DNA of 64,000 nt from Wandonia sp964447015 (GCA_964447015.1 CAYUQU010000003.1:1-64000), one strand, 5' to 3'; positions 52,330 to 62,008 are shown, counted from the first letter of the stretch. The notes: generated by a model from the sequence alone, not told the origin. Numbers and translations: made by a program.

Positions 52330-54396
52330 ATGCAAAAATCCAGATATACTGTTACAGCAGCTTTGCCTTATGCAAACGGACCTCTTCATCTTGGACACGT
52401 GGCTGGGGTATACTTACCTGCGGATATTTTTGTGCGTTTTTTACGCATGAATGATGAAGATGTAGCTTTTATTTGTGGAAGCGATGAGCATGGAGCTGCA
52501 ATTACTTTGCGCGCGAAGAAAGAAGGGATTACTCCACAAGAAATTGTAGACAAATACCATAATATCATCGGAAAAGCGTTCTGTGATTTCGAAATATCGA
52601 TGGACATTTTTCACCGAACTTCGGCACCGATTCACTATGAAACAGCCCAAGAATTTTTCAAACAACTCAATAGTACAGGACAGTTTATAGAAGAAACTAC
52701 CGAGCAGTATTATGATGAAGAATTTAACCAATTTTTAGCAGACAGATATATTACGGGAACTTGTCCAAGTTGCAATAACGACGGCGCTTATGGAGACCAA
52801 TGTGAGAAATGTGGATCAACTTTGAGTCCTACTGAATTGATAAATCCAAAGTCGTCATTGAGCGGGTCAACTCCTGTATTAAAGTCAACTTCACACTGGT
52901 TTCTTCCTATGGATAAGCACGAAGAGTGGCTTCGCCCATGGATTAAAGAGGGATTATTAGACGGAAAGACTCATCACGACCCTAAACAATGGCGTAATCA
53001 AGTGATTGGTCAATGCATGTCGTGGATAGATGGAGGGCTTAAACCCCGAGCTATGACGCGCGATTTGGATTGGGGGATTCCAGTTCCAGTTGAAGGGGCT
53101 GATGGAAAAGTACTTTATGTTTGGCTTGATGCACCGATTGGATATATTTCAGCAACAAAGCAGTGGGCCAAAGACAACGGTAAAAACTGGGAAGATTACT
53201 GGAAAAAAGAAGATACCAAACTGGTTCACTTCATTGGGAAAGACAACATCGTGTTTCACGCCATCATCTTTCCTATTTTACTAAAAGCACACGGTGAATT
53301 TATTTTACCAGACAACGTGCCTGCATCTGAGTTTTTGAATTTGGAGGGAGATAAATTCTCAACTTCTCGAAATTGGGCAGTTTGGCTCCACGAGTTTCTT
53401 GAAGATCATCCTGAAAAGGTTGATGAATTGAAATATACTTTGACGGCAATCGCTCCTGAATCTAAAGACGCTGAATTTACTTGGAAAGAATTTCAGGCAA
53501 GAGTCAATAACGAGCTTGCTGATATACTTGGAAATTTTGTCAATCGCGCGCTGGTATTGTCACACAAATATTACGAGGGGACTGTTCCAGAACAAGGAGA
53601 ATTGACTGCGGAAGACAAACAATTGATTGCAGAAGTACAGACTATTCCCACCAAAATATCACAATTGGTTTATCGCTATAAACTGCGTGAAGCTCAAAGT
53701 GAAGCGATGAATTTAGCGCGAATAGCAAACAAATTTTTGGCGGATACAGAGCCTTGGAAATTAGTAAAAGAAGATCCAGAGCGTGTAAAGACTATAATGA
53801 ATATTGCCCTGCAAATTACGGCGAACTTGACGATAGTATTGCAGCCATTTTTGCCAAAAACAGCGCGAACAATAGCTGCATTTTTGAATTTACCTGAATT
53901 GAAATGGGTTGACGCTGGGCGTATGGATTTACTTCTTGCGGGAAGCCCAATCGAAAAACCTGCTATTTTGTTCCAAAAAATTGATGATGATTTTGTTGAA
54001 GTGGAACTAAAGAAGCTGACCGCAAGTAAAGAAGAAAATACTCCTCCTATGGAAGTGACTGCACAAAAAGACGCAATAACGTTCGACGATTTTACCAAAA
54101 TGGATATTCGCGTTGGTAAAATTTTAGAAGCTGAGCGGGTTCCGAAAGCAGATAAGTTATTAAAGCTATTGGTTGACACAGGGATAGACAAACGAACTAT
54201 CGTTTCAGGAATTGCGGAGCATTATTCTCCAGAAGATATTATCGGAAAATCGGTGAGTGTTCTTTTGAATCTTGCACCACGCAAAATTCGTGGAGTTGAA
54301 TCTCAAGGAATGATTCTGATGGCTGAAAATGATAAAGGTGAATTGGCTTTCGTTTCTCCTGAAAAAGAGATTAATGCAGGGGGAGAAATCAGATAA
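52330..54396 (+). CDS. metG: Methionyl-tRNA synthetase
   Basis: A 688-residue class I synthetase that charges tRNA-Met. The HIGH-type motif is GPLHLGHVAGVYLPAD. A zinc-knuckle segment follows (GTCPSCNNDGAYGDQCEKCGSTLSPTEL). The KMSKS motif is seen as the variant KFSTSRNW. The C-terminal region carries a Trbp111-like tRNA-binding domain (MDIRVGKILEAERVPKADKLLKLLVDTG and GVESQGMILMA), typical of long MetRS. It starts at ATG 52330, has no strong ribosome-binding site, and the next gene (MerR family) starts 77 bp after the stop. Confidence 0.97.
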   Translation: MQKSRYTVTAALPYANGPLHLGHVAGVYLPADIFVRFLRMNDEDVAFICGSDEHGAAITLRAKKEGITPQEIVDKYHNIIGKAFCDFEISMDIFHRTSAPIHYETAQEFFKQLNSTGQFIEETTEQYYDEEFNQFLADRYITGTCPSCNNDGAYGDQCEKCGSTLSPTELINPKSSLSGSTPVLKSTSHWFLPMDKHEEWLRPWIKEGLLDGKTHHDPKQWRNQVIGQCMSWIDGGLKPRAMTRDLDWGIPVPVEGADGKVLYVWLDAPIGYISATKQWAKDNGKNWEDYWKKEDTKLVHFIGKDNIVFHAIIFPILLKAHGEFILPDNVPASEFLNLEGDKFSTSRNWAVWLHEFLEDHPEKVDELKYTLTAIAPESKDAEFTWKEFQARVNNELADILGNFVNRALVLSHKYYEGTVPEQGELTAEDKQLIAEVQTIPTKISQLVYRYKLREAQSEAMNLARIANKFLADTEPWKLVKEDPERVKTIMNIALQITANLTIVLQPFLPKTARTIAAFLNLPELKWVDAGRMDLLLAGSPIEKPAILFQKIDDDFVEVELKKLTASKEENTPPMEVTAQKDAITFDDFTKMDIRVGKILEAERVPKADKLLKLLVDTGIDKRTIVSGIAEHYSPEDIIGKSVSVLLNLAPRKIRGVESQGMILMAENDKGELAFVSPEKEINAGGEIR

Positions 54397-54473
54397 TTAA
54401 TTAGTTAACTAATAGCTAAAGCTTTACCTTTAGAAAAAGTTAAACTTATTTTGAAGTAGGTTGTTTTTAGTGT

Positions 54474-55343
54474 ATGGCAGAGTATAAGATAAAAGATCTT
54501 GAGAATTTAACAGGAATCAAAGCGCACACAATTCGAATGTGGGAAAAGCGCTATGGCTTATTAAATCCTTGTCGTACTGAAACAAATTTCAGAACATATT
54601 CTGATGAAGACCTTCAATCCATTTTGCTAGTATCTGTTCTTAATAACAACGGGATCAAAATTTCGCACATCGCAGACATGACGGTTGATGAACGAGCAAA
54701 GAAGATTAAAAAATATCAGAGCACTTCAATTGAAAGTAATGCAATTGAACAATTTATATTGGCATTATTACGCTTAGATGAACAACTTTTTTGCGATACA
54801 TTTGATGAACTAATCGACAAGCAAGGCCTTGAGATTACTTTTTCTGAACATGTTGTCCCTTTTTTGGATAGAATAGGGGTAATGTGGCTTGTCGGAACCA
54901 TCAATCCGGCTCAAGAACATTTTATTTCTCACTTGATTAGACAAAAAATTATTACTGCAATTGATAAGCTAGAAGCCAAATCAGGTGATGACATCAAAAA
55001 AGCAGTACTTTATTTACCCGAGCACGAATGGCACGAGTTAGGATTGTTGTTCTATCATTATGTGTTGAAGAAAATGGGTTGGAAGATTTATTATTTGGGA
55101 CAATCAGTGCCTCTTGATGCGCTAAAACAAATCATTGAACAAGTAAACCCCAATTTAGTAGTGTCTTCTTGGATTGTAAGTGTTGATGACAATTTGTTTA
55201 GAGCTCATTTTTCTGAGTTGAGATCCTTTTATAAAAAAACGCTAGTAATAGGGGGGTATCAAATGATGAACAAAAAAAGTACTGATTTTGAAGTGATTCA
55301 CCAACCAAAAGACTTATACAATGCTGTCAATAAAGTAAAATAG
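54474..55343 (+). CDS. MerR-family regulator with B12-binding domain, CarH/LitR-type photoreceptor
   Basis: A 289-residue regulator. Residues 3-70 are a MerR HTH (YKIKDLENLTGIKAHTIRMWEKRYGLLNP). Residues about 90-160 are the four-helix cap that shields cobalamin, with the W-x9-EH motif complete: Trp138, then Glu148-His149. The B12 fold follows, with the lower-axial motif ExHxxG as Glu185-Trp-His187-x-x-Gly190, and the SxL/GG elements YYLGQSVPLD and VIGGYQ. Both signature motifs are those of adenosylcobalamin-dependent light-sensing CarH. In the dark the tetramer binds DNA and light breaks it. The gene is directly upstream of a sigma factor and crtI/crtB. Confidence 0.87.
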   Translation: MAEYKIKDLENLTGIKAHTIRMWEKRYGLLNPCRTETNFRTYSDEDLQSILLVSVLNNNGIKISHIADMTVDERAKKIKKYQSTSIESNAIEQFILALLRLDEQLFCDTFDELIDKQGLEITFSEHVVPFLDRIGVMWLVGTINPAQEHFISHLIRQKIITAIDKLEAKSGDDIKKAVLYLPEHEWHELGLLFYHYVLKKMGWKIYYLGQSVPLDALKQIIEQVNPNLVVSSWIVSVDDNLFRAHFSELRSFYKKTLVIGGYQMMNKKSTDFEVIHQPKDLYNAVNKVK

Positions 55344-55426
55344 TACTTTTTTTAAGGCTTTTTCTTTTCCTCTCAATTCCACTCGCATACCTCAAAACGG
55401 TAATTTTGTTGTACCTAAATCTTTTT

Positions 55427-55611
55427 TGTTTAATATTTATTAAAAATAATTAAACAGTATAAATGTTTGTAATACAGTATTATACACTCTATTTTGTCCA
55501 TGTTGGCAAATGATGTAGGTAAAATATGGGGGCATAAATTTGCATATTGTTTAATAAAACATCAAATTTGTTGAACAAAACTAATTTGTAATGTGAGTTT
55601 TTAATTAAACA
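55427..55611 (+). promoter_or_regulatory. Candidate CarH operator array and sigma-gene promoter
   Basis: Half-sites TGTTTAAT/ATTAAACA occur four times: 55427-55434, 55449-55456 (inverted, 14 apart), 55548-55555 and 55604-55611 (inverted). A palindrome TTTGTT-G-AACAAA lies at 55567-55579. A -7-like box TAAATTTG at 55535-55542 precedes the third half-site. The layout would let a dimeric regulator cover the start region. The match to known CarH operators is not exact. Confidence 0.5.
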
Positions 55612-55622
55612 ATACAATAATT

Positions 55623-56129
55623 ATGTCAACATTAGAGTTTTATGATGCGTTAACAAGTCTAGAGAGTTACCTCAAATCATTTGCGATGAGCTACACTCGA
55701 AATGAAGAAGACGCCAAAGATTTAACGCAGGAGACTATGTTAAAAGCAATCACATACAGGGATTATTACACACCTCAAACCAACTTTAAAGCATGGGTTT
55801 TCACGATAATGCGAAACATCTTCATTAATCAATATAGAAGAAAAACAAAATCAAACACTATCTTTGATCATTCTAAGGATATGTTTTTGTTAACCAATGC
55901 TCCTGGCAAGTCGAATATGCCTGAGAATTACATGGATGGTTTGGAATTGGAAAAGCAAATACATAAATTAGATGCGGATTATTTAGTGCCTTTTCAGATG
56001 CATTTTCAGGGGTTTAAATACAAGGAGATTGCGGATAAACTAGATATTCCGATTGGAACAGTAAAAAGTCGTATTTTTTTAGCGCGAAAGAAACTCATGG
56101 AGTTGCTTCCGGGTTATGGTGAGAAATAA
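55623..56129 (+). CDS. ECF sigma factor of the carotenoid cluster
   Basis: A 168-residue sigma-70-family factor of the ECF type. Region 2 reads SYTRNEEDAKDLTQETMLKAITYRDYYTPQTNFKAWVFTIMRNIFINQYRRK. Region 4 reads FKYKEIADKLDIPIGTVKSRIFLARKKLMELLPGYG, the HTH for the -35 element. No anti-sigma gene is near. It lies between the CarH-type regulator and crtI, with 2 bp before crtI. This order is shared with known light-regulated carotenoid clusters; CarH would repress it in the dark. Confidence 0.9.
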   Translation: MSTLEFYDALTSLESYLKSFAMSYTRNEEDAKDLTQETMLKAITYRDYYTPQTNFKAWVFTIMRNIFINQYRRKTKSNTIFDHSKDMFLLTNAPGKSNMPENYMDGLELEKQIHKLDADYLVPFQMHFQGFKYKEIADKLDIPIGTVKSRIFLARKKLMELLPGYGEK

Positions 56130-56131
56130 GA

Positions 56132-57598
56132 ATGAGTAAAATAATTGTCATAGGTTCAGGTGTGTCAGGGTTGACTTCTGCAGCTTTTTTAGCAAAGCAA
56201 GGTCATGACGTTACTGTACTTGAAAAGAACAAACTTGTGGGTGGTCGCGCTAGGCAGTACACTCACGAAGGCTTTGTTTTTGACATGGGTCCAAGCTGGT
56301 ATTGGATGCCTGAAGTATTTGAAAATTTCTACAAAAAATTCGGATATACGACATCTGACTTTTACGAGTTGAAGCGTATTGACCCTTCTTATCGTGTGTT
56401 CTGGAAAGATGACGAGCAGACTGATGTCCCTGCAAATTATGATGAGCTTTTAGCACTTTTCGAATCAATTGAAAAAGGTAGCGCAGAGAAATTGGACAAA
56501 TTTCTAAAAGAAGCACAGTATAAATACGAAGTTGGAATGAATGATTTGGTTTTTAAGCCAGGTGTTTCGTTAACTGAATTTATTGACAGACGTGTGATTG
56601 GAGGGATGTTTAAATTGCAATTGTTCTCTTCTTTTGAAAAACATATTCGCAAACATTTCACTCACCCAAAATTATTATCGCTACTCGAATTTCCAATTCT
56701 ATTTCTCGGTGCTACTGCAAAAGAAACACCAGCGCTTTATTCACTAATGAATTATGCAGACCTGAAGTTGGGGACTTGGTATCCAATGGGCGGAATGTAT
56801 AAAATGGTTGAAGCATTTGAAAAAATTGCAACTGATCAAGGAGTCAAAATTCTTTTAGATCACGAAGTAATAGGATTTGAATATTCAGGCAAGAACGTGT
56901 CGAAGGTAAAAACGGTAAATGGTGATTTTGATGCGGATATTGTCGTGTCCTCAGCTGATTATGCACACACAGATGACTTACTGAACGGACATGCGAATTA
57001 CGATAGAAAGTATTGGAACACCCGAACAATGGCGCCAAGTTCACTCTTGTTTTATTTAGGGGTAGACAAGAAAATTGATGGACTTCATCACCATAATTTA
57101 TTTTTTGACGAAGATTTTTCAGTTCATTCGCACGAAATATATACAGAGCCAAAATGGCCAAGCAAGCCTTTGTTCTATGCTTGCTGTCCCTCAAAAACAG
57201 ATTCGACAGTAGCTCCTGAAGGAAAAGAAAACTTGTTTATTTTAATTCCAGTTGCGCCTGATTTGAAAGATGACGTACATTTGCACGAAAAATATTTCGA
57301 CATGGTGATGGACAAACTCGAAGCGCGAACGGGAACATCAATTCGCGATTCTATTGTCTATAAAAGAAGTTATTCGTTGGACGACTTTAAAAAAGATTAC
57401 CATGCATTTAAAGGTAATGCATACGGACTGGCAAATACGTTGAGACAAACAGCAATATTGAAACCAAAACTTAAACATAAAAAACTATCTAATTTCTATT
57501 ATACAGGACAACTTACTACTCCTGGACCAGGATTACCTCCAGCTATAATTTCTGGCGAAGTAGTTGCGGGTCAAATAGAAATGAACCTGAAACACTAG
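56132..57598 (+). CDS. crtI: Phytoene desaturase
   Basis: A 488-residue FAD-dependent desaturase of the CrtI family that converts phytoene to lycopene-type carotenes. The N-terminal dinucleotide fold reads VIGSGVSGLTSAAFLAKQGHDVTVLEKN, with the next element GGRARQYTHEGFVFDMGPSWYWMP. The C-terminal carotenoid-oxidoreductase motif reads YTGQLTTPGPGLPPAIISGEVVAGQI. Length is typical. It starts 2 bp after the sigma stop and is cotranscribed with crtB. Membrane association is expected from the family. Confidence 0.95.
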   Translation: MSKIIVIGSGVSGLTSAAFLAKQGHDVTVLEKNKLVGGRARQYTHEGFVFDMGPSWYWMPEVFENFYKKFGYTTSDFYELKRIDPSYRVFWKDDEQTDVPANYDELLALFESIEKGSAEKLDKFLKEAQYKYEVGMNDLVFKPGVSLTEFIDRRVIGGMFKLQLFSSFEKHIRKHFTHPKLLSLLEFPILFLGATAKETPALYSLMNYADLKLGTWYPMGGMYKMVEAFEKIATDQGVKILLDHEVIGFEYSGKNVSKVKTVNGDFDADIVVSSADYAHTDDLLNGHANYDRKYWNTRTMAPSSLLFYLGVDKKIDGLHHHNLFFDEDFSVHSHEIYTEPKWPSKPLFYACCPSKTDSTVAPEGKENLFILIPVAPDLKDDVHLHEKYFDMVMDKLEARTGTSIRDSIVYKRSYSLDDFKKDYHAFKGNAYGLANTLRQTAILKPKLKHKKLSNFYYTGQLTTPGPGLPPAIISGEVVAGQIEMNLKH

Positions 57599-57604
57599 TA
57601 CGCG

Positions 57605-58441
57605 ATGAAGAAAGTATTTGATCAATTATCTCACCATACCAGTAAGCTAACAACAGAGCGTTACAGTACTTCGTTTTCCTTAGGAATTAAGTTTTTGGAG
57701 AAGGAACTCAGACAGCCTATATATGACATTTACGGTTTCGTTCGTTTAGCTGACGAAATTGTAGATTCTTTTCACGGATTTGACAAAGAAAAATTATTGG
57801 CAGATTTCCGCCGACAAACGTTTGAAGCAATTGATGAAGGTATTTCGCTAAACCCTATTTTGAATTCATTTCAACACGCGGTAAACAGCTACAACATTCC
57901 ACACGAGCTTATCGATACTTTTTTACGAAGTATGGAGATGGACTTGGATTTTGAAAAATACTCGCAAGAAGACTACGAAACATATATTTTGGGTTCAGCC
58001 GAAGTGGTTGGACTAATGTGTCTCAAGATTTTTGTGTTTGGAGATGAAGAAGAATACCTTCGCTTGAAACCAAACGCAATGAAGTTAGGCTCTGCATTTC
58101 AAAAAATCAATTTTCTCCGTGACTTAAAAGACGATTATCATGTATTAGGTCGTACATACTTCCCTGGAATAAACATGGAGAATTTTAACAATGAAATCAA
58201 AAAGACCATTGAAGAAGATATCGAACGCGATTTTCATGAAGGTTATTTGGGAATTTTAGAACTCCCAAAAAACTCGCGATTTGGTGTGTATATGGCGTAT
58301 GTATACTACTACAAGCTCTTCCTCAAGATCAAAGCAAGTCCCGCAGATAAAATCATGAAAGAGCGCGTTAGAATTCCGAACAACAAAAAGTACCGCTTGT
58401 TTTTGTCTAGTTATGTGAAGCATAGTTTTAATTTGGTTTAG
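57605..58441 (+). CDS. crtB: Phytoene synthase
   Basis: A 278-residue squalene/phytoene-synthase family enzyme that condenses two geranylgeranyl diphosphates to phytoene. Aspartate-rich motifs are visible as FVRLADEIVDSF (first DxxxD) and FLRDLKDDYHVLGRTYFP (second). YILGSAEVVGLMCLKIF is the family signature. It follows crtI by 6 bp. Cyclase and hydroxylase genes (crtY, crtZ) are not in the window, so the end product cannot be decided. Confidence 0.95.
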   Translation: MKKVFDQLSHHTSKLTTERYSTSFSLGIKFLEKELRQPIYDIYGFVRLADEIVDSFHGFDKEKLLADFRRQTFEAIDEGISLNPILNSFQHAVNSYNIPHELIDTFLRSMEMDLDFEKYSQEDYETYILGSAEVVGLMCLKIFVFGDEEEYLRLKPNAMKLGSAFQKINFLRDLKDDYHVLGRTYFPGINMENFNNEIKKTIEEDIERDFHEGYLGILELPKNSRFGVYMAYVYYYKLFLKIKASPADKIMKERVRIPNNKKYRLFLSSYVKHSFNLV

Positions 58442-58479
58442 GAAACCATCATCTTGTATAGTAGCTAACTCCAACAAAA

Positions 58480-58503
58480 AAAGGAGACCCTTCGATCTCC
58501 TTT
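58480..58503. terminator. Bidirectional terminator between crtB and the FISUMP gene
   Basis: AAAGGAGA (58480-58487) and TCTCCTTT (58496-58503) form an 8-bp stem with an 8-base loop. A-rich sequence on the left gives a T run on the minus strand. It lies after crtB and after the minus-strand FISUMP gene, which both end here. Confidence 0.8.
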
Positions 58504-58527
58504 CCTTATGAAAAAAACTACTTTAAC

Positions 58528-59412
58528 TTACTCTTTAATAAATCGAGAGTTGAAGCTTCCTTTAACTGTTTGAAATTGAATCATATAAACTCCTGATGGT
58601 AGTTGCTCTATTGAAAAGGTAATTTGTTTTTCAGTCTGAACTAATATTCCCAATGAATTGAAAATCTGAATTTGTTCTATTATTTCATCTGTTTGAACCG
58701 TTAATGAGGTAGTAGCTGGATTTGGATAAATGGAAAATCGTGAATTCGATTCAACTTTTATTCCAGCAGTGGCATCTTTTATACAGCGAACACACATACC
58801 ATTTGCACGGTCAGAATTGTATACTCCTGCCACATCGCCATGAAATGCAAGGTAAAATGCGTTTGTAGCATTTGCATCACTCGAATAGTAATAAGCAGTC
58901 GTACCAACATTGTTAAGTATCCCATCTGAAAATTGGCGATAACCAGGCATTGGAAGCTTAAGAACCGAATTAAATGCGCCATCACTGTTTTGGAAACTCC
59001 AAGTGGCACGTTCAGCGTCAAGTTCAGCAATGGTTGGCAATCGGTATCCTGTTGGACATGGATTGTTTGTTCCATTAACACCTTGCCATAAGTTGTCGTT
59101 TTGAGGATCCAGCCAATCTCTTGGGGCATCTGGATTAATGATAAAATCACCATGACCAGGTGTTGCTGTTGCACTCAATGTAGATGTAGTTGTAGATGTT
59201 AATAACTGATGTCCATCTGCACCTCTTCCCCACTGGTATAAATCACCATAGGCCGCTGCATCCGTGCTGCTTGTTGCCGCTTGTGTAGCGCCTAGGTTGC
59301 GATCCATCCATGTGTCGCCTGTTATAGAATTGGTAACATCTACAATTGTTGTTTGAGAATTAGCCGTAACAACTAATGTTAGGCTTAAAATGCTAAGTAA
59401 GTGTTTTTTCAT
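58528..59412 (-). CDS. FISUMP-domain protein with T9SS type A sorting tail
   Basis: A 294-residue secreted protein. A signal peptide (LLSILSLTLVVTANSQ) is followed by the Fibrobacter-type FISUMP (Fib_succ_major) domain: TGDTWMDRNLGATQAATS, AYGDLYQWGRGADG, CPTGYRLPTIAELDAERATW, GYRQFSDG and YYYSSDANATNAFYLAFHGD ... GMCVRCIKD. The C-terminal 75 residues are a T9SS type A sorting domain (SIYPNPATTSLTVQTDE ... QLPSGVYMIQFQTVKG). The binding target of FISUMP domains is unknown. It shares a terminator-like unit with the two LRR genes. Confidence 0.88.
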   Translation of the reverse strand: MKKHLLSILSLTLVVTANSQTTIVDVTNSITGDTWMDRNLGATQAATSSTDAAAYGDLYQWGRGADGHQLLTSTTTSTLSATATPGHGDFIINPDAPRDWLDPQNDNLWQGVNGTNNPCPTGYRLPTIAELDAERATWSFQNSDGAFNSVLKLPMPGYRQFSDGILNNVGTTAYYYSSDANATNAFYLAFHGDVAGVYNSDRANGMCVRCIKDATAGIKVESNSRFSIYPNPATTSLTVQTDEIIEQIQIFNSLGILVQTEKQITFSIEQLPSGVYMIQFQTVKGSFNSRFIKE

Positions 59413-59499
59413 ATTGACTAGTTTTTAGAATAAAAATAGAGTGGAAAAAGCTAAAAGTCGATCATAAGTTTAGCAATGGACAATTCAGTTTATTAACAG

Positions 59500-59526
59500 A
59501 AAAAAAGGAGACCTTTCGATCCCCTT
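59500..59526 (-). terminator. Terminator of the 816-residue LRR gene
   Basis: On the minus strand AAGGGGA and TCTCCTT pair (one G-T) with an 8-base loop, followed by a run of T residues. It closely resembles the terminators at 58480 and 62104 and belongs to the same repeated 3' unit. Confidence 0.75.
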
Positions 59527-59557
59527 CACACATGAAAAAATAAAAAGCTACTTTAAC

Positions 59558-62008
59558 TTACTCTTTAACAAATCGTTTTGTAATAACTCCATCTGTAGTT
59601 TTCACACTGATTAAGTAAACACCACTCATCAATGATTCAACAGAGAACTTTTTTGTTGTTTCACTTTGAACGAGCGCTCCATTAACATTAAAAATATGGA
59701 TAGATTCAATTGCTGCTTCTGTTTCAATATTCAATATGGATGAAACAGGGTTTGGATAGATCGTCATAGAAATGGTGTTAAATTCTTCAATACCCACTCC
59801 TCCAGCACAATTTTCACTGAAACTTGCTGTAGCATCAATATTTGTCCAGTTTGTAGTAGAATAAGTAGCATCATCTACCTCAATACACGTTAAATTTGGA
59901 TTACCAGTTGCGTAAAATGCTGTAAAATTGATATTGTTCCCATTAGCAGCATTTAAATCTGTCAAGGTGTTTGATTCACAACCCAATTCAATCAGGTTTG
60001 AGTTGGCACTAATATCGACCTGAGACACATTATTATTGTTAAAATTCAGTTTTGTCAGATTAATATTTGAACTAACATCAATTGTTGTTAGCTGGTTATA
60101 ATCACAAAATAAATCTGAAAGCTGCAAATTGTTACTTACATCTATTGCAGAGATCTGATTTGCTGCAAAATTAAGACTGAAAAGTGCTGTATTCGCACTA
60201 ACATCGATGCTAGTCAGTAAATTAGAATTGCAATTTAATGATACCAACGATGTAAACGCCTCAAGTCCTGTTAAATCTTGAATACCCAAAGCTTGTACAA
60301 AGATTTGACTGCTGTAAACACTCGCTTCACTGCATTGAATTTCAGTATCACCATTTGTGTTAATCGCTGCATTTCCAACTAAGTACGCTTTAAAGTTAGC
60401 ATCAGGGATATTTACAATACAAGAATTACAATCCAGACTGTAAGTAGTGGTAGCATCTATGTTGTCCCAAGCATTCCAATTGGCAGTTGACCAAACTGCA
60501 TCATCTACTTGTACACATGTCAAATTTGGGTTTTCGTATGCCTGCATTGCGGTAAAGTTGGAGTTATTCCCATTGGCTATATTAAGCCCTGAAATTTGTG
60601 TATCGAAACAAGAGAATGATGTTAATGATGCATGATTGCTTAAATCAAATGAACCAACGATAGGATTCATTCCAAAACTTAGGGTTGTCAATGCAAGATT
60701 ATTAGAAACATCAAGCGAAGTGATTGAGTTTGAGCTACAACTTAAGTTTTCTAAACTAGGAAGCATTGAAACATCCAAAACTGTTAAATTGTTAGAAGAA
60801 CATTGTAGAATTTCTAATCCTACGTTGTTAGTTAAGTCAAGAGATGCTATTGGTGTCGCCCATGTTCCTAAATAATATAATTGTGTATTATTGGCTAAAT
60901 TTAAAGATGTAATTTGATTGACATTTCCACTAGCTGGATTTCCTCCAATATCAAGAACTCCAAGATTTGGGTTATTGGTAACATCTAAACTTGTTAATCC
61001 GCTATTTCCACAAGTTAACAACTCAAGATTTGTCAAGTTACTAATATCAATATTCATTATTGGATTTCGCTCAAATCTCAGTTCAACAAGTGCAGTATTA
61101 TTACTAACATCTAAAGAGGTTAATGCGTTAAGGTAAACATGTAAAATGGTTAGTGCCGTATTTTGCGAAATGTCTAGTGTTGTTACAGGATTGTAGGCGA
61201 TTGTCAGTGAGTTTAAGTTAATGAACGCTTCGAGGCCCGTAAAATCAACAATACCTAAACTGTTACAGTTAATAGAACCTGTGAATGCTGTAGCTTCAGC
61301 GCATTGAATTTCAGTATCACCATTTGTGTTAATCGAAGAGTTTCCAACCAAGTATGCCTTAAAGTTAGCATCTGGGATATTTACTGTACATAATTCAGCG
61401 CATAGTTCACTAAAACTTGCAGCTGCATCAATATTGATCCAATTGGTAGTTGAATAAACTGCGTCATCTACTTGTATACAGGTTAGATTAGGGTTTCCAC
61501 CAGCATAAAACTGAGTAATAGCCGTATTGTTTCCGTTCTTTACATTAATGCTTGAAAATAAATTTTGAGTGCAGGATAGAAATGTAAGTGCTGGATTTCC
61601 TGACACATCCAAACTAGTAAGTTGATTACCGAAGCATCTTAAATCGGTTAATGAAGTATTGTTACTAAAATCAATATTACCGATGGAATTATTATAGCAA
61701 TGCAAAGCAGTTAATGCGCTATTACTGCTTATGTTTAAACTGGTAAGTAGGTTGTCACTGCAATTAAGACTAGTTAGAGACGTAAATGCGGAAATTCCTG
61801 TAAGGTCAGAAATGTTTAGGTTACTACAATTAATAATACCGTTAAATGCACTTGCTTCTGAAACTTGAATTTCAGTATCCATGTTTGTATTGATTAACGT
61901 GTTTCCAACCAGATATGCTTTAAAATTTGCATCGGGAATGTTTACGTTTTGAGAATAAGCTGAGCCAATTCCAACAAATAAAGATAAGATTAGTACTGTT
62001 TTTTTCAT
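59558..62008 (-). CDS. T9SS type A leucine-rich-repeat protein, 816 aa, with EF-hand-like motifs
   Basis: A secreted protein with a signal peptide (VLILSLFVGIGSAYSQ). Three large modules follow, each opening with IPDANFKAYLVGN and INTN.DTEIQ..EA, then leucine-rich repeats of about 21 residues (typical unit SLTSLNCSDNLLTSLNISSN) and closing with NPNLTCIQVDDA.YST.NW..IDA. The first ten residues of each opening include N-x-N-x-D-x-E-I-x(3)-E, an EF-hand-like loop. The C-terminal 75 residues are a T9SS type A domain (TIYPNPVSSILNIETEAA ... RFVKE). It is a close paralogue of the next gene and probably an adhesin or binding protein. Confidence 0.85.
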   Translation of the reverse strand: MKKTVLILSLFVGIGSAYSQNVNIPDANFKAYLVGNTLINTNMDTEIQVSEASAFNGIINCSNLNISDLTGISAFTSLTSLNCSDNLLTSLNISSNSALTALHCYNNSIGNIDFSNNTSLTDLRCFGNQLTSLDVSGNPALTFLSCTQNLFSSINVKNGNNTAITQFYAGGNPNLTCIQVDDAVYSTTNWINIDAAASFSELCAELCTVNIPDANFKAYLVGNSSINTNGDTEIQCAEATAFTGSINCNSLGIVDFTGLEAFINLNSLTIAYNPVTTLDISQNTALTILHVYLNALTSLDVSNNTALVELRFERNPIMNIDISNLTNLELLTCGNSGLTSLDVTNNPNLGVLDIGGNPASGNVNQITSLNLANNTQLYYLGTWATPIASLDLTNNVGLEILQCSSNNLTVLDVSMLPSLENLSCSSNSITSLDVSNNLALTTLSFGMNPIVGSFDLSNHASLTSFSCFDTQISGLNIANGNNSNFTAMQAYENPNLTCVQVDDAVWSTANWNAWDNIDATTTYSLDCNSCIVNIPDANFKAYLVGNAAINTNGDTEIQCSEASVYSSQIFVQALGIQDLTGLEAFTSLVSLNCNSNLLTSIDVSANTALFSLNFAANQISAIDVSNNLQLSDLFCDYNQLTTIDVSSNINLTKLNFNNNNVSQVDISANSNLIELGCESNTLTDLNAANGNNINFTAFYATGNPNLTCIEVDDATYSTTNWTNIDATASFSENCAGGVGIEEFNTISMTIYPNPVSSILNIETEAAIESIHIFNVNGALVQSETTKKFSVESLMSGVYLISVKTTDGVITKRFVKE

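Noticed and set aside
53694..54191. Long minus-strand open frame of 165 codons inside metG
   Set aside because: It is fully antisense to the C-terminal half of a certain methionyl-tRNA synthetase gene, is serine-rich and has no domain; it is a shadow of the real coding frame.
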